Part shown: positions 18,795 to 25,921 of the stretch, one piece after another
Position numbering within the stretch: position 1 is the stretch's first letter
Layout of the letters: each line of letters begins with the position of its first letter
Virus record (IMG/VR): IMGVR_UViG_3300030419_000955
Coordinates: 1 to 28,297 of that record
Source: a virus
Length of the DNA stretch: 28,297 bases
Direction: 5' to 3' (one strand)
Made by a program: the position numbers and the translations under genes
The notes under the pieces: generated by a model
Told to the model about the DNA's origin: nothing
Seen by the model: the letters and a program-made list of their open reading frames with translations, nothing else
Database searches by the model: none

Positions 18795-19103
18795 ATGGCA
18801 ACTAAAACTTGGCAAGTAAACACCCTCCAACGCGAACTCGCTGATGGGTATGTAAATAAAGTTATCTACCGTGTTAACGGTGAAGATGGTACTTATAAAT
18901 TCAGAGCTACTGGTGAAGTAGATCTTCCTAAGCCTGATACTCTTGTACCTTATGCTGATTTAACCGAATCACAAGTATTGGGTTGGGTTAAAGCAAAACT
19001 TGACGCTGATAATGCTGGTACTGTAGCAGCAATTGAAACAGCTGTAGAGAATGGTGTGAACGAACAGAAGACTCCAACAACCGGTGTCGGTAAACCTTGG
19101 TAA
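18795..19103 (+). CDS. Conserved phage protein of 102 residues, function unknown
   Basis: The protein is soluble and compact, beginning TWQVNTLQRELADGYV with a predicted beta-rich first half (KVIYRVNGEDGTYKFRATGEV) and a helical second half (ADLTESQVLGWVKAKL, TVAAIETAVENGV). I recall similar proteins in marine phages, listed as domains of unknown function. It has no signal peptide or membrane segment. Its place just after the fibres suggests a virion or fibre-associated role, which is inference. The 41-base gap upstream is A/T-rich and has no Shine-Dalgarno sequence. Its 3' end overlaps the next gene by 20 bases. Confidence 0.75.
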   Translation: MATKTWQVNTLQRELADGYVNKVIYRVNGEDGTYKFRATGEVDLPKPDTLVPYADLTESQVLGWVKAKLDADNAGTVAAIETAVENGVNEQKTPTTGVGKPW

Positions 19104-19488
19104 TATAGACTTACCCACACCCACGCTTCCTAAGCCCTTAGACCTGCCTAGAGTCTACCTGAAGGAGCCTAAAGCCCTCGTACCATCATATAAGCCTATG
19201 GTGGTACCTCCGGCTGATCTAGAGCGTCCTGAAGAGACTGAGGCAGAAGAGACAAAGGAGCAGCCTGAACCACCAAAGCTTAAGATACCGGTATTGGATA
19301 TTCAGATGCCGGTACCTGAAGCTGCGGTGGTAGTGACGGCTGTAACAACAGCGGTGATAGCAGTAACAACTACAACTATTACTCAATCTTTATTCGAACC
19401 TATCAAGAAGAAGGTTCAGAAGCAACTACAATCTAAAGTTGATGCATGGAAGAAAAAAAGGAAGGAAAAAACCTCCTCGGAAAGCTGA
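19084..19488 (+). CDS. Proline-rich single-span membrane protein
   Basis: This 134-residue protein starts at a GTG inside the preceding gene. Residues 1-75 are dominated by Pro with acidic and basic residues (PTPTLPKPLDLPR, EETEAEETKEQPEPP). Residues 79-100 are a hydrophobic Val/Ala/Thr segment that should span a membrane once. Residues 107-129 are strongly basic (IKKKVQKQLQSKVDAWKKKRKEK). Such a layout, a stiff extended arm, one span and a basic tail, is compatible with a lysis or envelope-spanning protein, but no family is recognised. It overlaps the holin-like gene by 43 bases, so the two are probably made together. An alternative is a virion protein. Confidence 0.65.
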   Translation: MSVNLGNIDLPTPTLPKPLDLPRVYLKEPKALVPSYKPMVVPPADLERPEETEAEETKEQPEPPKLKIPVLDIQMPVPEAAVVVTAVTTAVIAVTTTTITQSLFEPIKKKVQKQLQSKVDAWKKKRKEKTSSES

Positions 19489-19751
19489 AAGATGCTGCTG
19501 AGGATAACGAATCCCAAATACAAATCCTATCCACCTTCGTTCGTTTAGGCGTAGTTGTGTGGGCAGGGTTTATAATTACTCTTAATTATGTGGAATTACC
19601 TGTAATTAAGAAGGCAGGAAGCTCCGACATAACCTTTGTAGCTAGTATTTTTACCGGAGCTTTAGCTAGCTTTGGGCTCAATACATCAAATCAGAAAGGT
19701 AAATCAAGCTCTCCTGTTAATTGCCCTATGTTAGATAAGAAGAAAGAATGA
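19446..19751 (+). CDS. Holin-like two-span membrane protein
   Basis: The protein has 101 residues with a charged N-terminus, a first membrane segment at about residues 27-49 (STFVRLGVVVWAGFIITL), a short loop with KKAGSSD, a second segment at about 61-79 (ITFVASIFTGALASFGL), and a polar Lys-rich tail. Size and topology match small class II holins, which make the inner-membrane lesion at lysis; T7 gp17.5 lies at the equivalent place between fibre and small terminase. The start codon overlaps the upstream gene and the stop overlaps the next start (ATGA). No endolysin gene lies beside it. The membrane topology is well supported, the holin role is inferred. Confidence 0.65.
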   Translation: MEEKKEGKNLLGKLKDAAEDNESQIQILSTFVRLGVVVWAGFIITLNYVELPVIKKAGSSDITFVASIFTGALASFGLNTSNQKGKSSSPVNCPMLDKKKE

Positions 19752-20119
19752 AGAAATGGCTTTTACTCTTAATGCTGTTATCCCCCACGGTAGCAAGAGC
19801 AGAGTTAGTAACGCCTCGCTTCACCCAAGGCAGTATGAACTCAACCACTACAACGACCCAAGAGATAGTGGAAGAAATAACTACCACAACCTATGGGTCT
19901 GCATTAAACAAATGGTCAGGAGACAACATAACCCACACCTCAACATCTTCTGGCGGAATAGCGGATTCAGATTCGGTATTCAACATGACGACAGCTGGAA
20001 GCGACTTCACACTAGAGATAGTAACAAGAGCAGCCAGTCAGGTACTAGAAGTAACAGAAATCGAAAGAGAAATCGACACTACCTCTACTACTACCTCATT
20101 ATCAGTATTCTCACAATAA
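19748..20119 (+). CDS. Secreted threonine-rich protein
   Basis: This 123-residue protein begins with a clear signal peptide (KKWLLLLMLLSPTVARA, cut before ELV). The mature part is very rich in Thr and Ser (STTTTTQEIVEEITTTT, TTSTTTSLSVFSQ) with a likely beta structure and no cysteine. I recall close relatives in cyanophage genomes, always next to a second secreted protein; no function is known to me. The start overlaps the holin-like stop by four bases (ATGA). Its last codons are also read in another frame as the signal peptide of the next protein. Confidence 0.75.
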   Translation: MKKWLLLLMLLSPTVARAELVTPRFTQGSMNSTTTTTQEIVEEITTTTYGSALNKWSGDNITHTSTSSGGIADSDSVFNMTTAGSDFTLEIVTRAASQVLEVTEIEREIDTTSTTTSLSVFSQ

Positions 20120-20751
20120 GCCCTTTACGCGCTGAAGAAGGTGAAACAAATAACACGTCGAATCCAGTTGCAGCTGCTACCGGAAACGTCACAAATCAAG
20201 CCGTACAGTTCCAAAACAATGGAGCACCAAGTCGTCAGATTATTGGGCCAAACATATCTTGTAACGGTGCTACCATGACTTTTAGCCCATTCTATATGGG
20301 CAATCATACAACACCTTATGATGATACTATGACTCAACAGAGTTATACTGTAGCTGAGAACTGGGGAGGACAGATTAATTTCATGGTACCTCTTGATGGT
20401 TCTCTTGTTGAACGTTGTAAAGCTGCAGCAGATAAACAGATTGAGAAGATGGAATTAAATTACGAACTTGTTAGGATCGATAATTGTGCAAAGCTCCAAC
20501 AAAAGGGCTTTATGCTGATGCCTGGTTCTAGAGTTTATCATATATGTAGTGATGTAATTCCTATTTCCACATGGAAAAAAGCACAGGCTAAAGTCCTTGC
20601 TTGTAATACACCACCTAAGCCTTGGTGGAAACCTTGGCAGAAACCCCAACAAACATGTAAAATGAGTACTTTATCAGATCAAAAAGCTAAAGAAATAGAA
20701 GCAGCTAAGCAAACTTCTAAAAAAGAAACCACTACTACCACTAAAAAATAA
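19912..20751 (+). CDS. Secreted cysteine-containing protein, start uncertain
   Basis: The real protein seems to be residues encoded from about 20050 to 20751. In this frame a basic stretch (NRKRNRH) precedes a hydrophobic core (YLYYYLIISILTISPL) and a cut site LRA before EEGE, a good signal peptide, lying inside the last codons of the upstream gene. The mature part has six cysteines (at ISC, ERC, DNC, HIC, LAC, QTC), a conserved-looking stretch NGAPSRQIIGP with FSPFYMGNHTTP, and a Lys/Thr-rich tail. No ATG, GTG or TTG lies close before the signal peptide. The nearest ATG is at 19912, given here as the nominal start, and the residues between look like a shadow of the other frame. Starts at ATT 20098 or 20107, or frameshifting, are alternatives. 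A periplasmic role is inferred. Confidence 0.6.
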   Translation: MVRRQHNPHLNIFWRNSGFRFGIQHDDSWKRLHTRDSNKSSQSGTRSNRNRKRNRHYLYYYLIISILTISPLRAEEGETNNTSNPVAAATGNVTNQAVQFQNNGAPSRQIIGPNISCNGATMTFSPFYMGNHTTPYDDTMTQQSYTVAENWGGQINFMVPLDGSLVERCKAAADKQIEKMELNYELVRIDNCAKLQQKGFMLMPGSRVYHICSDVIPISTWKKAQAKVLACNTPPKPWWKPWQKPQQTCKMSTLSDQKAKEIEAAKQTSKKETTTTTKK

Positions 20752-20907
20752 ATGACCTTATTAATCAAGCCCATCCTTCTCGCCTTTATTAAATCAGATT
20801 CAGTTAAGCAACTTGTAGTTGATCTACTAACTGCTTATGTAAAACGAACTGATAATAAGCTTGATGACAAAGCATTAGAAATTGTAAAAGAAAAACTATT
20901 TAGTTAA
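20752..20907 (+). CDS. Small conserved protein of 51 residues
   Basis: The ATG follows the previous stop directly. The protein reads as two amphipathic helices: a hydrophobic N-terminus (TLLIKPILLAFIKSD) continuing to VKQLVVDLLTAYVKRT, then a charged helix (NKLDDKALEIVKEKLF). It could associate with a membrane but lacks a clean spanning segment. I recall similar short proteins just before the small terminase in cyanophages. The function is unknown. It is too short for most gene finders, but it fits the gap exactly and has no competing frame. Confidence 0.65.
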   Translation: MTLLIKPILLAFIKSDSVKQLVVDLLTAYVKRTDNKLDDKALEIVKEKLFS

Positions 20908-20911
20908 ACTC

Positions 20912-21181
20912 ATGGCTCATAAAGCCGCAGAAGAAAAATTTAATGAGTTACATAACCTTGTCACTAATGAATTCTTATCTAGAGTTCGTAGTGGTGAGGC
21001 TACAACTCAAGATTTAAAAGCAGCGTGTGATTGGTTAAAGACTAATGATATTACTGGTGTTGCTTTTGAAGGTACACCATTAGATAAATTAGCATCAATC
21101 ATGCCTAAAATAGACCCCGACCTCGTACAACATAGGCTCTATGGCAAAAACATCAACCGAACAGTATCGAACAAACGCTAA
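20912..21181 (+). CDS. Terminase small subunit (T7 gp18-like)
   Basis: The protein has 89 residues, the same length as T7 gp18 (DNA maturase A), and lies in the packaging block. The first 50 residues resemble a helical DNA-binding and oligomerisation region common to small terminases of marine podoviruses (FNELHNLVTNEFLSRVRSGE, TQDLKAACDWLKTNDI). The tail (PKIDPDLVQHRLYGKN) would contact the large subunit. It recognises phage DNA for packaging. Its 3' end overlaps the next gene by 41 bases. No Shine-Dalgarno sequence precedes the ATG. Confidence 0.82.
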   Translation: MAHKAAEEKFNELHNLVTNEFLSRVRSGEATTQDLKAACDWLKTNDITGVAFEGTPLDKLASIMPKIDPDLVQHRLYGKNINRTVSNKR

Positions 21182-21383
21182 ATCTAGGGCTAAACATGTT
21201 CGGGATAATAGCCCTGGAGGAAAATACGCTCATTCTAAAAAATATAAAAGAGATCATGGTAAAGCACGAGCAAGTTTAAAGATCAGATCTTCAAATGTAG
21301 ACGCTTCTAAACAACCAGACGGTTCGTATAAGGCAGAAAGTAGAAAGGCTAACCGTGGAAGAGGCGGTGCTCAGAGGAGATAA
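21141..21383 (+). CDS. Very basic small protein in the packaging block
   Basis: This 80-residue protein has a strong excess of Lys and Arg and no hydrophobic core. It has a helical basic N-terminus (STEQYRTNAKSRAKHVRD) and ends in KANRGRGGAQRR. The pattern (tyrosine-led basic helix, then an Asp/Ser/Gly turn, then NRxRGG) resembles a group of small basic proteins of unknown role found near structural genes of large marine phages. Nucleic-acid binding is likely from charge alone. It starts inside the small terminase gene, so the two are probably made together. Confidence 0.65.
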   Translation: MAKTSTEQYRTNAKSRAKHVRDNSPGGKYAHSKKYKRDHGKARASLKIRSSNVDASKQPDGSYKAESRKANRGRGGAQRR

Positions 21384-21385
21384 GT

Positions 21386-23467
21386 ATGGCCTTATATAAT
21401 AAAATTATAGAAAGAACTACTGATAAAGATAAAGAAGAAGATACAAGACCACGGTTACTTTCTTCTGAATTTGATGCTATAGGTGAAGGTATAGATAATA
21501 CTTGGAATGCTCTTCCTGAATCAGTAAGAGAGGGTGCTACTAATACAGCTAACTTTATCCGTAATGTATTTATAGATGACCCTGGCTCAGAATGGAATCA
21601 AGCAATACTAAAAAAAGTACTTATAGATGTAGAAGGTGAAGAAGTAGGACTTCAGAAGTTCAATGCTTTAAATGAATCTATTGCCCGTGGAGATCATGAT
21701 CCAATAGGACAAGTATTTGGCTTAGCAATCGAAGGTATAAGCCAAGCACCAAGAGCTGTAGGCTTACCTCCTTTAGATACAAGAGCAACAACAACAGGAT
21801 TAGCATTATATACTTTAGGTAAACCTTTAATGTCTTCAGCATATAATAAGCTGAACCGACAACCTTGGGCTCATAATTATATGCATGCTAGAGGACAAAC
21901 CTTAAGATCTAATGTTGACCGAATGAGCAGAGATCTTAACGTTGCTAAAAATGTAGTTAACCATATTGTTAAAAAAGGTACAACTGCATATAAGGAAAGA
22001 TTTGGCCTAGCTAGTGAACGTGTTATTAGAATTAACGCAATTTACGACGATGTATGGAATAAACACACCAATACAAGTAATGCAATTAGTAGATCATTTA
22101 AACCTAAAACATTACCAGGAACTAATCCACTAATTCAATCTAAAGGTCTAATACCAAGTGTAGTTACAGGAAAGGTTACTAAAAATGATCCTATAGCATT
22201 AGGTGTTCAAGAATTTACACCAGGTACTATACAAGGAGCTGATAGAAAGCCTTATGCATATAAAGCAATATATAATTATAATCCATCACATATTGTAAAC
22301 GAGTCCAGACTTAGTTCACTTAGAAATCAAAGATTATTTAAAAATCTAAATACAGAAGAACAGAATACTATATTAGGATTAATTAATCCAATTGATGAAT
22401 ATACTATTAGAACAGAAAATAGTAATAAAACTCCTAGAGGAAACGTTTTTAATCCATCTAAACCTAGTTCAGGTTATCCAGGCCAAAGAAAACTTATAAC
22501 TTCAGATGGAAATGAACTAGGAATTAGATGGAGTGTTAGAAAAGGAGGATGGACATTATATAATAGAAGTGTCAATTTACAGGTAGTAGATAAACGGAAT
22601 GTTTGGAATCAACCTAGTTCTCCTAATAAAGCAGGTGAGGCAAGAGTTATCTTAGAAACTAAATCAGAAGCAAATAGAATGGCTAAAAGACTTCTTGATA
22701 GGTTAAAGGATAGTGACTCACCAGAAGATCGTGATTTACATGCACGGATAGTAGGCGGACAAAATCCATTTCAAGTAGAACATATTAATAATCAAGACTC
22801 AAGTGTATGGATTGAAAGGACACCTGGTGTATTTACTCATGCATATAAAAGAAATTCAGAAGGTAATTTTATACAACCAGGAGATCCTGAAAATTATAGA
22901 ATAGTAGGTATTTATGATTTTAAATATTTAAAGGATAGTATTGAGGCTTATATGAAAGCCAATGGTTTATCTAAGCAGTATCATTTAGAAATGGACTCAT
23001 CAAATAATCTTTATGTTAAACATGGTAATAGAGATGAAGATGTTCTTAGTCGTTCAGGTGCTAAAGTAATAATACATAGATCACTAGATGCAGATAAAGG
23101 TGTAGAAGCTTTTAATGCAATTATAAATGGAGCAGAGCAAAAAGACTTGCCTACATCATTAGCACATGATTATAGAAGAACTTTTGCAGATTGGATGCAA
23201 GATCCTGAAGGAGGTTTATCTGAAGATGCTAGGTTAGCTGATAAAGGATATTCTGGTCCAGAACAAAGGATGTTGAACTTACAAGCTGAAATTGAAAGAG
23301 AACAACTTAAATTACTTAGAACTACAAATGAACGAACTAAAATTAGAATAAGAACTAAATTAGCTGATTTATATAGTGAAGGTTTGGAATACATGAATCA
23401 GGATGCTATGGACCCGTCTATAAGAGGTGGGTTTAACTGGTTAAATCGAGCCTTTAAAGACAGATGA
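21386..23467 (+). CDS. Unrecognised 693-residue protein between the terminase genes
   Basis: I do not recognise this protein. It begins two bases after the previous stop, with a good Shine-Dalgarno GGAGA before the ATG. Residues about 25-150 contain amphipathic and weakly hydrophobic segments (FGLAIEGISQAPRAVGLPPL, TTTGLALYTLGKPLMSSAY) in the style of ejection proteins. Residues about 165-230 are basic and helical. The middle is beta-rich (GIRWSVRKGGWTLYNRSVNL). A helical hairpin of charged residues follows (SEANRMAKRLLDRLKDSD), then FQVEHINNQDSSVW, which faintly recalls the first half of an HNH nuclease motif, and a C-terminal coiled coil (LNLQAEIEREQLKLLRTT). T7 has only short genes here. 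An ejected virion protein or a packaging nuclease are both possible; neither is shown. Confidence 0.7.
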   Translation: MALYNKIIERTTDKDKEEDTRPRLLSSEFDAIGEGIDNTWNALPESVREGATNTANFIRNVFIDDPGSEWNQAILKKVLIDVEGEEVGLQKFNALNESIARGDHDPIGQVFGLAIEGISQAPRAVGLPPLDTRATTTGLALYTLGKPLMSSAYNKLNRQPWAHNYMHARGQTLRSNVDRMSRDLNVAKNVVNHIVKKGTTAYKERFGLASERVIRINAIYDDVWNKHTNTSNAISRSFKPKTLPGTNPLIQSKGLIPSVVTGKVTKNDPIALGVQEFTPGTIQGADRKPYAYKAIYNYNPSHIVNESRLSSLRNQRLFKNLNTEEQNTILGLINPIDEYTIRTENSNKTPRGNVFNPSKPSSGYPGQRKLITSDGNELGIRWSVRKGGWTLYNRSVNLQVVDKRNVWNQPSSPNKAGEARVILETKSEANRMAKRLLDRLKDSDSPEDRDLHARIVGGQNPFQVEHINNQDSSVWIERTPGVFTHAYKRNSEGNFIQPGDPENYRIVGIYDFKYLKDSIEAYMKANGLSKQYHLEMDSSNNLYVKHGNRDEDVLSRSGAKVIIHRSLDADKGVEAFNAIINGAEQKDLPTSLAHDYRRTFADWMQDPEGGLSEDARLADKGYSGPEQRMLNLQAEIEREQLKLLRTTNERTKIRIRTKLADLYSEGLEYMNQDAMDPSIRGGFNWLNRAFKDR

Positions 23468-23557
23468 ATACTCTTAGAAGCCTCTCTAACCCCTCTGAAA
23501 TCATCTAAACGATACATCCTACCTAACCACCCATTTAACCCCCTTACAGACGATCCT

Positions 23558-23692
23558 ATGGCCGAATCAGAAGCAATGCCTCAATCTATTATGGAACAAT
23601 TTGAAGAAATTGAACGTAATGAATATATTGAAGCTAAAGATACCTATAATAAAGATAAACAAGCTAAAATTAAAACAATGAAACATGAGTGA
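23558..23692 (+). CDS. Small acidic-then-basic protein before the large terminase
   Basis: This 44-residue ORF has an acidic first half (SIMEQFEEIERNEYIEAKD) and a Lys-rich second half (YNKDKQAKIKTMKHE), all predicted helical. Its stop overlaps the large terminase start by eight bases, suggesting coupling. T7 also has small ORFs (18.5 and 18.7, the spanins) here, but this one has no membrane or lipoprotein signal and is not a spanin by sequence. The 90 bases before it are C-rich and show no clear feature. Confidence 0.5.
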   Translation: MAESEAMPQSIMEQFEEIERNEYIEAKDTYNKDKQAKIKTMKHE

Positions 23693-25427
23693 TGTTGTAA
23701 TTGCTCTACAAAGTGACTTTAAATTATTCTTACAGGCTTTGTGGGAGCAACTTAACTTACCTTCACCTACAAGAGCTCAGTATGCTATTGCAGATTACCT
23801 TCAGACTGGTCCCAAAAGACTTCAGATCCAGGCGTTTCGCGGAGTTGGTAAGAGCTGGATTACTGGTGCTTTTGTTCTTTGGACTCTATTTAATGACCCC
23901 GAAAGAAAAATAATGATTATATCAGCTTCTAAAGAAAGAGCTGATAACATGTCTATTTTCCTACAAAAACTTATTATTGAAACTCCATGGCTAAAACATC
24001 TCCAACCGAAATCAGACGACTCTCGCTGGAGTCGCATCAGCTTCGACGTAGACTGTTCTCCTCACCAAGCCCCAAGCGTCAAGTCGGTGGGCATAACTGG
24101 GCAGCTAACAGGAAGTCGCGCAGATTTAATGATTTTGGACGACATAGAGGTGCCTGGAAACTCCATGACCGAGTTAATGCGTGAAAAACTATTACAATTA
24201 TGCACGGAAGCAGAGTCAATTCTTACCCCCAAGAGCGATAGCCGTATTATGTATCTCGGGACTCCTCAGACTACTTTTACTGTTTATCGTAAGTTGGCAG
24301 AGCGCAACTATCGTCCCTTCGTTTGGCCAAGTCGATACCCAAGAGAAGATAAACTCTCCCAATACGAAGGATTATTAGCTCCTCAAATTCAAGAGGATAT
24401 CTATAATGGTGCTGAACCTTGGGCTGTAACTGATCCTGATCGTTTCGATAATGACGACCTAATAGAACGTGAAGCATCTATGGGTCGTTCTAACTACATG
24501 CTTCAATTTCAACTCGATACAAGCCTTAGTGATGCAGAGAAATTTCCCCTTAAGATGGCTGATTTGGTTATCACTAGTGTTAATCCTACTGAGGCTCCAG
24601 ACAATTGCATATGGTGCTCAGATCCCTCAAACCTCATCAAGGATCTCCCGACGGTTGGACTCCCTGGTGACTACTTTTACTCTCCAATGCAGCTGGCTGG
24701 AGAGTGGACACCCTACACCGAAACTATTTGCTCAGTTGACCCCTCTGGACGAGGTACAGATGAAACAGCAGCTTGCTTCCTCTCCCAAAAGAACGGGTTC
24801 CTTTACTTGCATGAAATGCGAGCTTACAGAGACGGATACTCAGACAACACCCTGTTGGATATACTTCGAGGATGTTCCAAATATAAAGCAACCAAACTTG
24901 TTATAGAAACTAACTTTGGTGATGGTATGGTTTGTGAACTCTTCAAAAAACATCTACAACAAACTAATCAAGCAATCGACGTAGAAGAAATTCGTGCTAA
25001 TGTTAGAAAAGAAGACCGTATTATTGATGCTCTTGAACCTGTCCTTAATCAGCATAGATTGGTGGTTAATAAGTCGGTTATAGATTGGGATTATAAATCT
25101 AATCCTAATGAAGCACCTGAACTTAGACTCATGTATATGCTCTTCTACCAAATGTCTAGAATGTGTAGAGAAAAAGGTGCAGTTAAACATGATGACCGCC
25201 TTGACTGCCTCGCTCAAGGTGTTAAATACTACACAGACGCTCTCTCTATCTCCGCTAATGAAGCAATTAAACTTCGTAAACGTGATGAATGGAACTCCCT
25301 CCTTCAAGATTTCCTTGAAAGTCCTGAAAAATCTGCTAATCATGTCGTGTTAGGTATGAATAAAGATCAACGTGATATGGCACGAGGTATTGATTCTGGA
25401 AAACCAGTCCCTACCTGGATAAATTAG
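23685..25427 (+). CDS. Terminase large subunit (T7 gp19-like)
   Basis: This 580-residue protein, close to T7 gp19 (586), is the packaging motor ATPase and nuclease. Visible are Walker A at residues 53-57 (GVGKS), Walker B at 148-153 (LMILDD, followed by IE), a coupling motif LGTPQT at 190-195, and nuclease acidic residues: Asp350 in SVDPSG, Glu406 in VIETNFGDG and Asp501/502 with Asp505 in HDDRLDC. It docks on the portal and cuts concatemers into genomes. The start overlaps the small gene before it. Bases about 23985-24180 are richer in G and C than the rest of the gene. A strong terminator follows. Confidence 0.95.
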   Translation: MSDVVIALQSDFKLFLQALWEQLNLPSPTRAQYAIADYLQTGPKRLQIQAFRGVGKSWITGAFVLWTLFNDPERKIMIISASKERADNMSIFLQKLIIETPWLKHLQPKSDDSRWSRISFDVDCSPHQAPSVKSVGITGQLTGSRADLMILDDIEVPGNSMTELMREKLLQLCTEAESILTPKSDSRIMYLGTPQTTFTVYRKLAERNYRPFVWPSRYPREDKLSQYEGLLAPQIQEDIYNGAEPWAVTDPDRFDNDDLIEREASMGRSNYMLQFQLDTSLSDAEKFPLKMADLVITSVNPTEAPDNCIWCSDPSNLIKDLPTVGLPGDYFYSPMQLAGEWTPYTETICSVDPSGRGTDETAACFLSQKNGFLYLHEMRAYRDGYSDNTLLDILRGCSKYKATKLVIETNFGDGMVCELFKKHLQQTNQAIDVEEIRANVRKEDRIIDALEPVLNQHRLVVNKSVIDWDYKSNPNEAPELRLMYMLFYQMSRMCREKGAVKHDDRLDCLAQGVKYYTDALSISANEAIKLRKRDEWNSLLQDFLESPEKSANHVVLGMNKDQRDMARGIDSGKPVPTWIN

Positions 25428-25473
25428 ACCACTCACTAATACAGGGAGAGAGAAGGGTGGACTCTTTCCCCAA

Positions 25474-25516
25474 GGGGGAATTTCCTTTGTCTTCGACAAA
25501 CAATTCCCCTCTATTT
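25474..25516 (+). terminator. Strong terminator after the large terminase
   Basis: GGGGAATT (25475-25482) pairs with AATTCCCC (25502-25509), and inside it TTTGTC (25486-25491) pairs with GACAAA (25495-25500) over a three-base loop; a T-rich stretch (TCTATTT) follows. This would end the late transcript. The G-run can alternatively pair with the CCCC at 25468-25471. Confidence 0.75.
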
Positions 25517-25520
25517 ACCG

Positions 25521-25539
25521 GATATCATCATTTGATATC
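25521..25539 (+). promoter_or_regulatory. Inverted repeat GATATCA-N5-TGATATC
   Basis: A perfect 7-bp inverted repeat with a five-base centre lies five bases after the terminator T-run and before the next small gene. As DNA it could be an operator; as RNA it would be a weak A/U-rich hairpin. It has no T-run of terminator quality. Confidence 0.4.
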
Positions 25540-25566
25540 TCTCAAATTACTACAAATAAACTACCC

Positions 25567-25710
25567 ATGTCTCAATCACCTCCCCAACATAAACAACGCT
25601 ATTATTACATATTTTGGTCTATAGCAACTTTGTTAGTTGTGTTAGGTCAACTTTATGTGGCTTCCTCCTATAGACAACTTGCAGATGTATTAAAACTTTC
25701 TTTAACTTGA
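25567..25710 (+). CDS. Small single-span membrane protein
   Basis: This 47-residue protein has a polar, positively charged N-terminus (SQSPPQHKQR) followed by a hydrophobic segment at residues about 11-32 (YYYIFWSIATLLVVLGQLYV) and a short polar C-terminus (YRQLADVLKLSLT). It should span the inner membrane once. I recall short proteins with a YYIFW-type membrane segment near the terminase of cyanophages; function is unknown to me. The ATG is preceded by A/T-rich sequence without a Shine-Dalgarno site. Its stop overlaps a TTG start of the next ORF (TTGA). Confidence 0.6.
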   Translation: MSQSPPQHKQRYYYIFWSIATLLVVLGQLYVASSYRQLADVLKLSLT

Positions 25711-25844
25711 CTAAACAACAACTTAAACTTATTAAACTTAACTCTAAAGCGCAAGACTGCATCTCTAGACAGAAAGCTATTAAAATTCTTAAAAAAGAAG
25801 ACAAACTCCGTAGAAAATTAACAAAAATGTCTGAAGCCATATAG
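25707..25844 (+). CDS. Small Lys-rich protein with a TTG start
   Basis: A 45-residue frame starts at TTG overlapping the previous stop by four bases. It encodes a strongly basic helix (KQQLKLIKLNSK, KAIKILKKEDKLRRKLTKMSE). No ATG start is available except the third codon from the middle of the tail, so the overlap TTGA is the best start and implies translational coupling. With the membrane protein before it, it could form a small membrane-proximal pair. The short length and rare start keep confidence moderate. Confidence 0.45.
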   Translation: MTKQQLKLIKLNSKAQDCISRQKAIKILKKEDKLRRKLTKMSEAI

Positions 25845-25921
25845 CGTCATAGCAAGGACGCAATTCCCCCCATTGGGTATCACTTTTCTACGGAAATAGT
25901 CCGGATAAAGTATAAATAATT

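Noticed and set aside
19756-20040. Upstream part of the long frame over the first secreted gene
   Set aside because: The residues are rich in Arg, His and Asn with no structure, typical of a shadow; only the signal peptide onward looks real.
24469-24906. 145-residue frame within the large terminase gene
   Set aside because: It lies fully inside the terminase in another frame, with Cys/Leu/Trp-rich composition and no ribosome site.
25911-25918. TATAAATA resembling a T4 late promoter
   Set aside because: It is a chance A/T-rich match in a T7-like phage without evidence of T4-type late transcription.
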